From contig VFKA01000012.1 in the NCBI GenBank assembly GCA_009885795.1, forward strand, positions 1 through 64,000: DNA of 64,000 nt. Direction: 5' to 3'. Positions 8,693-15,974 of this stretch are shown here, one piece after another. Both the position numbers and the translations under genes were made by a program. Within the stretch, counting starts at the first letter, position 1. The number at the start of each line of letters is the position of its first letter. A model generated the notes under the pieces. It was not told the origin of the DNA. It saw only the letters and a list, made by a program, of their open reading frames with translations, and ran no database searches. The DNA comes from Rhodospirillales bacterium (lineage in GTDB: Bacteria; Pseudomonadota; Alphaproteobacteria; Dongiales; Dongiaceae).

Positions 8693-9674
8693 GCGGGCGG
8701 GCGCCGAGGCGCCCCCGCTGCTCGAGGTCTCGAACCTCGAGACCAATTTCTCGACGCCGGACGGCGAGGTTCCGGCCGTGGGCGGCGTCAGTTTCACGCT
8801 GGGGAGGGACGAAACATTGGGGGTCGTCGGCGAATCGGGATCGGGCAAGAGCCAGATCTTCATGTCGATCATGGGGCTGCTCAGCACCAATGGCCGCGCC
8901 CGGGGCAGCGTGAAATTTGATGGCGAGGAAATCTTGAATCTGCCGCGCGCGGGCCTCAATCGAATCCGCGGCGATCGCATGTCGATGATCTTCCAGGATC
9001 CGATGACGTCGCTCAATCCCTACCTCACGGTCGGCCGGCAACTGACCGAGGTCTTGGTCACCCACAAGGGCATGAACGAGAGCGAGGCGCGCGAGGCCGC
9101 GGTCGCCATGCTGGACCGGGTGCAGATTCCCGAGGCCGGCCGGCGCATCGACATGTATCCGCACGAGTATTCCGGGGGCATGCGCCAACGCGCGATGATC
9201 GCGATGGCGCTGCTGTGCCGGCCGGAACTGCTCATCGCCGACGAACCGACGACCGCGCTCGACGTGACGATCCAGGCGCAGATACTCGAACTCATCGGCG
9301 AGATTCGGGCGCAGGGCAGCACCGCCATCATCCTCATCACCCACGACCTTGGCGTGGTCGCGGGCCTGTGCGACCGCGTCATGGTCATGTATGCGGGCCG
9401 TATCGTCGAAAGCGGCAGCGTCGCCGACATCTTCTATCGGCCGCAACATCCCTACACCGAGGGCCTGTTGCACTCGATGCCGCGGCTCGACGAGAAAGAC
9501 GCGAAGCGCCTGGCGACCATTCCGGGCCAGCCGCCCAATCTGCAGCGCCTGCCGCCCGGCTGCGCCTTCGAGCCGCGCTGTCAACATCGGATCGAGGTCT
9601 GCAAGACGACGATTCCACCCTTGCGGGACAGCGGCGCCGGACGGCGCAAGGCCTGTCATCTGGAGCGGTCGTGA
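8667..9674 (+). CDS. oppD: Oligopeptide ABC transporter ATP-binding protein
   Basis: The 335-residue ATPase shows Walker A GESGSGKS, the signature SGGMRQR, Walker B LLIADEPTTALDV, and the H-loop ITHDLGVV. A C-terminal oligopeptide/dipeptide extension carries cysteines (GCAFEPRCQHRIEVCKT), as in OppD/DppD proteins that bind an iron-sulfur cluster or zinc. It energises import with OppF. It overlaps oppC by 26 bases. Confidence 0.93.
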   Translation: MPSTPRTAERAGAEAPPLLEVSNLETNFSTPDGEVPAVGGVSFTLGRDETLGVVGESGSGKSQIFMSIMGLLSTNGRARGSVKFDGEEILNLPRAGLNRIRGDRMSMIFQDPMTSLNPYLTVGRQLTEVLVTHKGMNESEAREAAVAMLDRVQIPEAGRRIDMYPHEYSGGMRQRAMIAMALLCRPELLIADEPTTALDVTIQAQILELIGEIRAQGSTAIILITHDLGVVAGLCDRVMVMYAGRIVESGSVADIFYRPQHPYTEGLLHSMPRLDEKDAKRLATIPGQPPNLQRLPPGCAFEPRCQHRIEVCKTTIPPLRDSGAGRRKACHLERS

Positions 9675-10654
9675 GCGCGCCTTCTTTATCGGTGCAGGAC
9701 CTCAAGGTCCATTTCCACCTCGGCGGCGGCCTCTTTGGGCGTCGCCATGCGGCGGTGGTGAAGGCGGTCGACGGCGTCTCCTTCGATCTTCATCCCGGCG
9801 AGACGCTCGGCCTCGTCGGCGAGTCCGGCTGCGGAAAGTCCACGCTGGGGCGCGCCATCCTGCGCCTGCTGCCCAGTGCCGGCGGCCGCGTGATGTGGCG
9901 GGGCCGCGACCTCGGCAAGCTGGAACCCGAGGCCATGCGCCAGATTCGGCGCGAGATGCAGATCGTCTTCCAGGACCCGCTGGCGGCGCTCAATCCGCGC
10001 ATGACGGCGGGCGAGATCATCGCCGAACCCTTGCGCACGTTCCAGCCCGATCTCGGTGCCAACGAGCAGCGCCGGCGGGTTCAGGAAATGATGGCCAAGG
10101 TCGGGCTGCTGCCGCGGCAGATCAACCGCTATCCGCATGAATTCTCCGGCGGCCAGTGCCAGCGCATCGGCATCGCCCGGGCGATGATCAACGACCCGAA
10201 GCTCATCGTCTGCGACGAGCCGGTCTCGGCGCTCGACGTGTCGATCCAGGCCCAGATCGTCAACCTGCTTATGGACCTGCAAGCCGACACCGGGATGTCG
10301 CTGATCTTCATCTCGCACAATCTGAGCGTCGTGCGCCATATCAGCCACCGCATCTTGGTGCTCTATCTCGGCCGGGTCATGGAATTCGCCGACGCCGAGC
10401 GGATCTATCGTAGCCCTCGCCATCCTTACACCCAGGCGCTGATCTCGGCGGTGCCGATACCGGACCCGGACCTCGAACGCCAGCGCCGGCGCATCACCCT
10501 GCAAGGCGATTTGCCGTCGTCGCTGAACCCGCCCAGCGGCTGCGTTTTTCGCACGCGCTGCCCGAAGGCCGACGACCTTTGCACGCGCGAGGTTCCGCCC
10601 CTGATGCCCGCCGCCGACGGCCACGCCGTCGCCTGCCATCACTGGGATCGTTAG
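9671..10654 (+). CDS. oppF: Oligopeptide ABC transporter ATP-binding protein
   Basis: The 327-residue ATPase has Walker A GESGCGKST, the signature SGGQCQRIGIARAM, Walker B LIVCDEPVSALDV, and the C-terminal Cys motif CVFRTRCPKADDLC. I start it at GTG 9671 because that codon overlaps the oppD stop (GTGA). The frame stays open much further upstream, but only as overlap with oppD. It forms the second nucleotide-binding subunit and closes the operon. Confidence 0.92.
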   Translation: MSAPSLSVQDLKVHFHLGGGLFGRRHAAVVKAVDGVSFDLHPGETLGLVGESGCGKSTLGRAILRLLPSAGGRVMWRGRDLGKLEPEAMRQIRREMQIVFQDPLAALNPRMTAGEIIAEPLRTFQPDLGANEQRRRVQEMMAKVGLLPRQINRYPHEFSGGQCQRIGIARAMINDPKLIVCDEPVSALDVSIQAQIVNLLMDLQADTGMSLIFISHNLSVVRHISHRILVLYLGRVMEFADAERIYRSPRHPYTQALISAVPIPDPDLERQRRRITLQGDLPSSLNPPSGCVFRTRCPKADDLCTREVPPLMPAADGHAVACHHWDR

Positions 10655-10657
10655 AAT

Positions 10658-11539
10658 CTAGCGGCGCTGGGCGATGACGATTCCGGCCACGATCATCGTC
10701 GCGGCCAGCGCCAGCGGAAGCGTCATGCGTTCGCCGAGCAGCAGAGCCGCGAGCACCAGCCCCGACACCGGCTGCAGGAACTGCGCCGTGGCCATGCGCG
10801 CGATGCCGCCCGCGGCTAGCGCCCAGTACCATCCGATATAGCCCAAGATGCTGGACGGAATCGCCAGCCAGACGACGCCCGCCCAGGCCGGCCAGCCGGC
10901 TTCCGGCAGGCCGCTCCCGGCAATCGACAGGCCGAGGAAAGGGGCGAGCGCGACAGCGGCCACTATGATGCCCCAGAACGTCGCGCCCAAGCTGGCGTAG
11001 CCGGCCTGGCCGAGCCGCGCGCCGACGACATAGCCGAGCGCCGCCAGCATCGCCGATGCGAGGACGAGCATGTCGCCGGCGAGCGTCGCGCCGGCCGAAC
11101 CGCCGCGCGAGAGGATCAGCACGGACTCGCCGGCTATCGCCAACACGCAGCCGAGCCACCAGCGCCGGCCCGGCATGCGCCGTTCGAACGCCGCGGCATA
11201 GAGGCCGGTGAACACCGGCAGCATGGCGAGGATGAGGCCGCCATGCATCGCCGACGTCCGCTGCTGGCCCAGGGTGAAGAGTATGGGAAATCCGATGAAG
11301 CCGCAGAAAGCGGAAAGCAGCAGCAGGCCGCGCAGCCTGGTGCCGGCGGGCGGCGGCGTGCGGAGCACGATCACGAGGGCCAAGGCCGCCACGCCGCCCA
11401 AGATGGTCCGCAACAACCCGACGAGAACCGGATCGATCTCGCCGGCCGCGAACTTGGTCGCGACCGGGGTCGCCCCCCACACCACGACGACGGCCAGCGC
11501 GACGGCCGGCGGCAAGAGAGAGTGCCGCGATGCCGGCAT
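10658..11539 (-). CDS. EamA/DMT-family transporter (RhaT/PecM-like)
   Basis: The 293-residue product has about ten hydrophobic segments in two EamA repeats (first VVVVWGATPVATKFAAGEID, second around YVVGARLGQAGYASLGATFW) and ends in a cytoplasmic IAQRR. Proteins of this drug/metabolite superfamily export amino acids or other metabolites across the inner membrane; the substrate is not predictable. I chose the ATG at 11539 because it overlaps the stop of the upstream GapR gene by one base (TGATG), a coupling arrangement. It converges on oppF with 3 bases between stops. Confidence 0.88.
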   Translation of the reverse strand: MPASRHSLLPPAVALAVVVVWGATPVATKFAAGEIDPVLVGLLRTILGGVAALALVIVLRTPPPAGTRLRGLLLLSAFCGFIGFPILFTLGQQRTSAMHGGLILAMLPVFTGLYAAAFERRMPGRRWWLGCVLAIAGESVLILSRGGSAGATLAGDMLVLASAMLAALGYVVGARLGQAGYASLGATFWGIIVAAVALAPFLGLSIAGSGLPEAGWPAWAGVVWLAIPSSILGYIGWYWALAAGGIARMATAQFLQPVSGLVLAALLLGERMTLPLALAATMIVAGIVIAQRR

Positions 11540-11781
11540 CACAGGCCGATGGCGCGCCTGTAAAGATCGAGAAGGGCTTCCTCTTCCTGGCGCCGGCTCG
11601 CGTCCATACGCCGCAGGCGGACGATCTGGCGCATGATTTTGACGTCGAACCCGGATGCCTTGGCTTCGGCATAGATCTCCCGGATATCGGCGGCGAGACC
11701 GGCTTTCTCTTCTTCCAATTTCTCGACACGCTCGATGAACGCGCGCAGGCGCTCGCCCGCGATACCCCCGGATTTCGCCAT
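11539..11781 (-). CDS. gapR: GapR-like nucleoid-associated protein (DUF2312)
   Basis: The 80-residue product matches the DUF2312/GapR pattern: a coiled-coil N-terminal half (RLRAFIERVEKLEEEKAGL) followed by EIYAEAKASGFDVKIMRQIVRLR. In Caulobacter GapR clamps overtwisted DNA ahead of replication and transcription and is essential for normal growth. The start at 11781 (MAKSGGIAGE) has GGGGAACAATTCGA in front; the frame extends further upstream without family similarity. It shares a transcript with the EamA gene through a one-base overlap, an unusual pairing. Confidence 0.85.
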   Translation of the reverse strand: MAKSGGIAGERLRAFIERVEKLEEEKAGLAADIREIYAEAKASGFDVKIMRQIVRLRRMDASRRQEEEALLDLYRRAIGL

Positions 11782-12002
11782 TCGAATTGTTCCCCGATGC
11801 AAGCCCCTCGATACCGGCCCCGACCATAGAAGACCGCGTGGCGCCATCGCAAGCGGCATTCCGTTGAAATAAAATTTGCGCGAATTGAAGGGGTTATGAA
11901 CGAGACGTTAACGAGCGGCGGCTATGCTTACGATCGTTTTCGCGGTCCGAGTACATGGGCCGGACCGGCGTTCCCCCAAACGACGAAAAGGATCACGCGA
12001 TC

Positions 12003-12515
12003 ATGTGCACGGTTCTTGAGATCGACAGACAGCGGCTTCTCTCGGCTGTAACGACGAAGTTCATGCTCTTCGGCAAGGCCGGCGTCGTGGCCGTCGCGCT
12101 CGCCTTCCTGCCGCTCGGAATTGGAGACGGAGCGCTGCCAGGGCAGCTTGCCGGCATGAGCGCTGCTTGGGCGGAGAGTGACGATGTCGTAACCGAAACC
12201 GAAATCGCCGACGTCGAATCGGAGGTCGAAGAAGAGGTTGAGGAAAGCGAAGAGGCGACCGAGACCGAGACTGAAACCGAGACCGAAACCGAGACCGCGA
12301 GCGAGACCGAGACCGAGACCGACGTCGATAGCGAAAGCGAAGCCGAAGCCGAAGGTGACGGCGAAGGTGAAGGTGAAGGTGAAGGCGAGGGTGAAGGCGA
12401 AGGCGAGGGTGAAGGCGGTGAAGGCGAAGGTGAAGGCGAAGGCGGCGAGGGTGGCGAAGGTGAAGGCGGTGAGGGTGGCGAGGGTGAAGGTGGAGAAGGC
12501 GGAGGCGACGCCTAA
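12003..12515 (+). CDS. Secreted acidic low-complexity protein A
   Basis: The 170-residue product starts MCTVLEIDRQRLL. It has a leader with a hydrophobic core (KAGVVAVALAFLPLGI) and a likely cleavage near AWAES. The mature part is almost wholly acidic: Glu-Thr repeats (about residues 80-115), then Glu-Gly repeats to the end. It should be disordered, very negatively charged and exported, perhaps binding cations at the surface. The leader resembles that of protein B downstream, so the two are probably paralogues with different repeat bodies. ATG 12003 is preceded by AAAAGGA; an in-frame ATG at 11955 is less convincing. A terminator follows. I know no named family. Confidence 0.65.
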   Translation: MCTVLEIDRQRLLSAVTTKFMLFGKAGVVAVALAFLPLGIGDGALPGQLAGMSAAWAESDDVVTETEIADVESEVEEEVEESEEATETETETETETETASETETETDVDSESEAEAEGDGEGEGEGEGEGEGEGEGEGGEGEGEGEGGEGGEGEGGEGGEGEGGEGGGDA

Positions 12516-12556
12516 GCGATCAATCGAAAGCAACATCCTCCAGGAAGTGAGGCGAG

Positions 12557-12586
12557 CGCCCCGAGAAATCGGGGCGTTCTCTTTTT
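12557..12586 (+). terminator. Rho-independent terminator after acidic protein A
   Basis: An 8-bp perfect stem CGCCCCGA / TCGGGGCG with a GAAA loop is followed by TTCTCTTTTT. It closes the transcript of the first acidic protein. Confidence 0.85.
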
Positions 12587-12723
12587 GGCCATCGATCGCC
12601 CTCTTGGCGGATCACCGGGAAATTCCTTGCCGCGATGGAATAACAGGCGCATTCAGCCGTTATGACGGGGACAGCGTTGCGGCCATATCGGCCGGAGCCA
12701 GCCATCAAGAAGGAGACAGGCGG

Positions 12724-13347
12724 ATGTCCACTATCCATCAATCGATTGATTCTACGATGAAAATCATCGACGAGCGCGGCGATTCTCCCCAAATTGCCGG
12801 CAAGCTCGCATTCCTTGGCCGGGTGAGCGTCATCGCTCTGGCGGCGTCGTTCATGCCCATGGCGGCGGGCATTTCCGGCAAGGTCGTCGGCATCGCGCCG
12901 GCCATGGCGCAGACCGTCGATACGGATAGCGACGGCCTCTCCGATGACGTCGATCCCGACGATGATAACGACGGTATCCTCGACGGCGACGACCCGACGC
13001 CAACGGGCGGCGACGAAGACTCCGTGGAAGACGCCGATGAGTCCGACGATGACGCCGCCGAAGACGCCGATGAGGCCGATGATGACGCGGCGGAAGACGC
13101 CGATGAGTCTTCGGATACAGACGAGTCCGACACCGACACGGATAGCGACGAATCCGACGGCACCGATTCCGACAGCTCCGAAAGCAGCGATTCCGATAGC
13201 TCCGGCGAGAGCAGCGATTCGGATAGCACCGGCGAGGGCGGCGATTCGGATAGCGACTCCGATAGCGGCTCGGAAGGCGGCGATTCGGATAGCGGCGGCG
13301 AGGGCGGAGACTCGGATAGCGGCGGCGATTCAGGCGGCGACGAATAG
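12724..13347 (+). CDS. Secreted acidic low-complexity protein B with TSP3-like calcium motif
   Basis: The 207-residue product has a 40-residue N-region, a hydrophobic leader (GRVSVIALAASFMPMAAGI) and a probable cleavage after APAMAQ. The mature part opens with DTDSDGLSDDVDPDDDNDG, which fits the aspartate spacing of thrombospondin type 3 calcium-binding repeats. It then runs into Glu-Asp-Ala repeats and a long Ser-Asp-Gly tail. Export and calcium binding are inferred. ATG 12724 has AAGGAG at good distance. The leader resembles that of protein A. A strong terminator follows, so A and B are separate transcription units or A is partly attenuated before B. Confidence 0.75.
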   Translation: MSTIHQSIDSTMKIIDERGDSPQIAGKLAFLGRVSVIALAASFMPMAAGISGKVVGIAPAMAQTVDTDSDGLSDDVDPDDDNDGILDGDDPTPTGGDEDSVEDADESDDDAAEDADEADDDAAEDADESSDTDESDTDTDSDESDGTDSDSSESSDSDSSGESSDSDSTGEGGDSDSDSDSGSEGGDSDSGGEGGDSDSGGDSGGDE

Positions 13348-13374
13348 CAGTCTTCGCGCGCTACGATATGCGTC

Positions 13375-13404
13375 AAGGCGCCCCTAGGACGGGGCGCCTT
13401 TTTT
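13375..13404 (+). terminator. Rho-independent terminator after acidic protein B
   Basis: A 10-bp perfect stem AAGGCGCCCC / GGGGCGCCTT with a 6-base loop runs into a T tract. It lies 27 bases after the stop of protein B and just before the convergent DUF1244 gene. Confidence 0.88.
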
Positions 13405-13409
13405 CCAAC

Positions 13410-13709
13410 CTATCCGTGGTCGTGCGGCGCCTTGGCGAAGGCTTTCTGTTGGTCCGCGGTCGCTTCTTTTTGATGTTTCGCCTTCCACTCCTCATAGGGC
13501 ATGCCGTAAACGATCTGGCGCGCCTCGCCGTCGGACAAGGCGAGGCCGCGTTCGCCGGCGGCGGCGCGGTACCATTTCGACAGGCAGTTGCGGCAGAACC
13601 CCGCCAGGTTCATGAGATCGATGTTCTGAACCTCGGTCCGCTCGCGTAAGTGCGCCACCAACCGGCGAAACGCCGCGGCTTCCAGTTCGATCCGTGTCTT
13701 GTCATCCAT
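13410..13709 (-). CDS. DUF1244 family protein
   Basis: The 99-residue product has the DUF1244 pattern: RLVAHLRERTEVQNIDLMN, the conserved FCRNCLSKWYRAAA with paired cysteines, and YGMPYEEWKAKHQ. The family is small, cytoplasmic and of unknown function. The CxxC pair could bind metal. It lies 15 bases downstream of the ybdK gene on the same strand, so it is probably the last gene of that operon. Confidence 0.88.
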   Translation of the reverse strand: MDDKTRIELEAAAFRRLVAHLRERTEVQNIDLMNLAGFCRNCLSKWYRAAAGERGLALSDGEARQIVYGMPYEEWKAKHQKEATADQQKAFAKAPHDHG

Positions 13710-13724
13710 TTTCGCTCTCCTTGG

Positions 13725-14864
13725 CTACCGGTGGATAGGCCCCGGAACCGTTTCGTCCACGAGCATGTCGACCACGGCCGACAGCGCCTCCCGGACCGGC
13801 CGGCCGGCCGCGACGGCGGACTTGAAAACCGCGACCTGCCGATGGGCGCTTGTTCCGCGCGCCACGATATCGCGCGCGTGCTCGACCTCGCGAACGCAAC
13901 CGAAGAACTCGGCATCCGGGCGCAAATACGCCAGCATCTCCTCCAACAGCTCGGGGTAGGGAACGATCTCGCCCTTGCCAAGATCGACCAGCCCGGCATC
14001 GATGCCATGGCGTTGCGCGCGCCAGCGATTCTCGTTGACGAGCATGGCGGCATAGCGGCGCCATCTTTGATTGTCGCGCCTCAAACGGTACAGCATGCGC
14101 AGCAGGCAGCGATAGATGGCGGCAATGCAGATGGCGTCGTCGACGCGCGTGCAGACGTCGGTAATTCGCATCTCCAGGGTCGGATAGCGCACACTGGGCC
14201 GCAAATCCCACCAGATCTTGGTGCCGTCCTCGATGAGTCCGGCCCGCACCAGCACCGCCAGATGGCGCTCGAACTCGCCATGGCTATCGAAGTATTCCGG
14301 CAAGCCGGTGCGGGGAATCTCGTCGAAGACCGCCAGGCGGTACGATTTCAGCCCGGTGTCCTCGCCCTCCCAGAACGGCGACGAGGTGCTGAGCGCCAAC
14401 AGGTGCGGCAGGAAATAGGCCGCCTGGCCCATGAGATCGATGCGCAAATCCGGATCGGCGATGCCGACGTGAACGTGCATCCCGCAGATCACCAGGCGGC
14501 GGCCAAGAGCCTGCAGGTCGCGCTCGAGCGCGTTGTACCGTTCCTTGTCCGTGTGAAGCTGCTGGTGCCATGAGGCAAAGGGATGCGTGGAGGCGGCGAT
14601 CGGAGCCAAGCCATAGCGTGACGCCACGGCTGCCACGGTTTGGCGCAAACGAACCAAATCGGCGGTTGCGTCCGCTATCGTGCCGCACGTGCCGGTATTC
14701 ACTTCGATCTGCGAGCGCAGGAATTCCGGCTTCACCTGGCCGGCCAGCAACGCCTCGCAGTCCCGCATCATGTCGGGCGGTATCTCGCGCACGAGATCGC
14801 GGCTGGCGCGATCGACCAGCAGGTACTCCTCCTCGATTCCGAGCGTGAATTCGGGTTCCTGCAT
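13725..14864 (-). CDS. YbdK-type carboxylate-amine ligase (GCS2 family)
   Basis: The 379-residue product starts MQEPEFTLGIEEEYLLVD and shows the glutamate-cysteine ligase type 2 fold motifs: GIEEEY, QIEVNTGTC, GMHVHVG and EMRITDVCTRVDDA. YbdK enzymes are ATP-dependent carboxylate-amine ligases; E. coli YbdK has weak gamma-glutamylcysteine synthetase activity, and the true substrate is often unknown. The frame extends about 95 codons upstream into the preceding gene, but ATG 14864 matches the family start. It sits 8 bases after an N-formylglutamate amidohydrolase gene, a recurring partnership that hints at an amide-forming and amide-cleaving pair. Confidence 0.9.
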   Translation of the reverse strand: MQEPEFTLGIEEEYLLVDRASRDLVREIPPDMMRDCEALLAGQVKPEFLRSQIEVNTGTCGTIADATADLVRLRQTVAAVASRYGLAPIAASTHPFASWHQQLHTDKERYNALERDLQALGRRLVICGMHVHVGIADPDLRIDLMGQAAYFLPHLLALSTSSPFWEGEDTGLKSYRLAVFDEIPRTGLPEYFDSHGEFERHLAVLVRAGLIEDGTKIWWDLRPSVRYPTLEMRITDVCTRVDDAICIAAIYRCLLRMLYRLRRDNQRWRRYAAMLVNENRWRAQRHGIDAGLVDLGKGEIVPYPELLEEMLAYLRPDAEFFGCVREVEHARDIVARGTSAHRQVAVFKSAVAAGRPVREALSAVVDMLVDETVPGPIHR

Positions 14865-14872
14865 TGGCCTGC

Positions 14873-15676
14873 CTAGACCTTCGTTTCCTCGCCGATACCG
14901 GCTTCTTCCATGGATGCGGCGATGAGTCCGGCCAATCGGGCGGCCCAACCTTCCGCGCCGTGGCGGGTGTCGATCAGATCCTGCCGGATCTCGATCAACA
15001 CATGCGCCAGGCCGATATCCTGGCCATGCACATAGATCGAGTAGCCGTGTTCGTCGCGGCCGGAATAGGGTTCGTTGTCGCCGACGCAAAGACCCGTCGC
15101 CGCCAGCCGGCGAAGCAACGGAACCGGCAGGCGGCCGTCGCGGTTCCACAGGATCCCGATCTGCCAGGGGCGCTCGAAGCCATTCATGACGGGGGTGAAG
15201 CTGTGCATCGAGATGAGCGCGGGATCGAGGCGCGCGCGCCGGCGGCTTTCGATCAGGCGCGCCACCGCCGCGTGATAGGGCTCGAAGATCTCGCGGGCAC
15301 GGGCCTGGCGAGCGCGCGGATCGAGGCCGCGATTTCCGGGAATGGCGACCCCGTCGCTACCTTGCGCGATCGAGGTCGGATCGCCGAGCCGCCGGTTCGG
15401 ATCGATGACGAGACGCGAATAGGGCGCCAGCACCGCCGGCGCGTCGAGATGTCTCGCCAGCGACCGGGTCACGTCGCCGATCCCGATATCCCAGGCGATG
15501 TGGCGGGCGAGATCGGTCGCATCGAGACCCAGCGAGCCGAGCGAGCGCGGTATCGCCCTTCCTGCATGGTCGGCGATCAGGATCGCTCGGCCCGCGCCGT
15601 CCGGATTGACGATTTCGAATGCCAGCGGGTCCCCCTCCCCCAGCAGCGGCGCGCCGCCTCTATTTTCCGACCTCAT
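14873..15676 (-). CDS. N-formylglutamate amidohydrolase family protein (copy 1)
   Basis: The 267-residue product has the family landmarks: ILIADHAGRAIP near the N-terminus, DIGIGDVTRSLA, SRLVIDPNR, ISMHSFTPVMNG, and VLIEIRQDLI. These carry the histidine, aspartate and glutamate residues that hold the metal in this amidohydrolase fold. The enzyme would release formate or another acyl group from an N-acylated amino acid. ATG 15676 (MRSENRGG) is taken; the frame runs 36 codons further without similarity. It differs from copy 2 at 36.8 kb and is operonic with ybdK, so a substrate other than histidine-pathway formylglutamate is likely. Confidence 0.85.
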   Translation of the reverse strand: MRSENRGGAPLLGEGDPLAFEIVNPDGAGRAILIADHAGRAIPRSLGSLGLDATDLARHIAWDIGIGDVTRSLARHLDAPAVLAPYSRLVIDPNRRLGDPTSIAQGSDGVAIPGNRGLDPRARQARAREIFEPYHAAVARLIESRRRARLDPALISMHSFTPVMNGFERPWQIGILWNRDGRLPVPLLRRLAATGLCVGDNEPYSGRDEHGYSIYVHGQDIGLAHVLIEIRQDLIDTRHGAEGWAARLAGLIAASMEEAGIGEETKV

Positions 15677-15974
15677 GGCCGGACTAGAACAAATCCAACG
15701 GAGCGCGGCAAGGCGGGATACGCGTCGGCACTGTCTCAGTTTGCGCAATGTCCGCCTAGTGCCACAAGCAGACCAACGCCGCACGCCCGATGCTCAACGG
15801 GATCGACACACATTCCGACACCTCCGGCTTGCGCAATTATGGAGGTGGTGCTGCCTCCCCATTGTTCGAGAATGCCTATTGATTCACCCGCCTCAGCGGC
15901 GCAAACTTCCACAATTGCCACGATGTCTGCTGCACCAAGTGGATCGCTGATTTCAGCTGCCTGGAGTGTTGGAC

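Noticed and set aside
12230-12510. Long minus-strand open frames across the acidic-protein genes (Phe-Thr-Ala-rich and Ser-Pro-rich)
   Set aside because: They mirror the simple GAGACC, GAAGGT and GATTCG repeats of the plus-strand genes. They lack ribosome binding sites, and the plus-strand frames have leaders and terminators.
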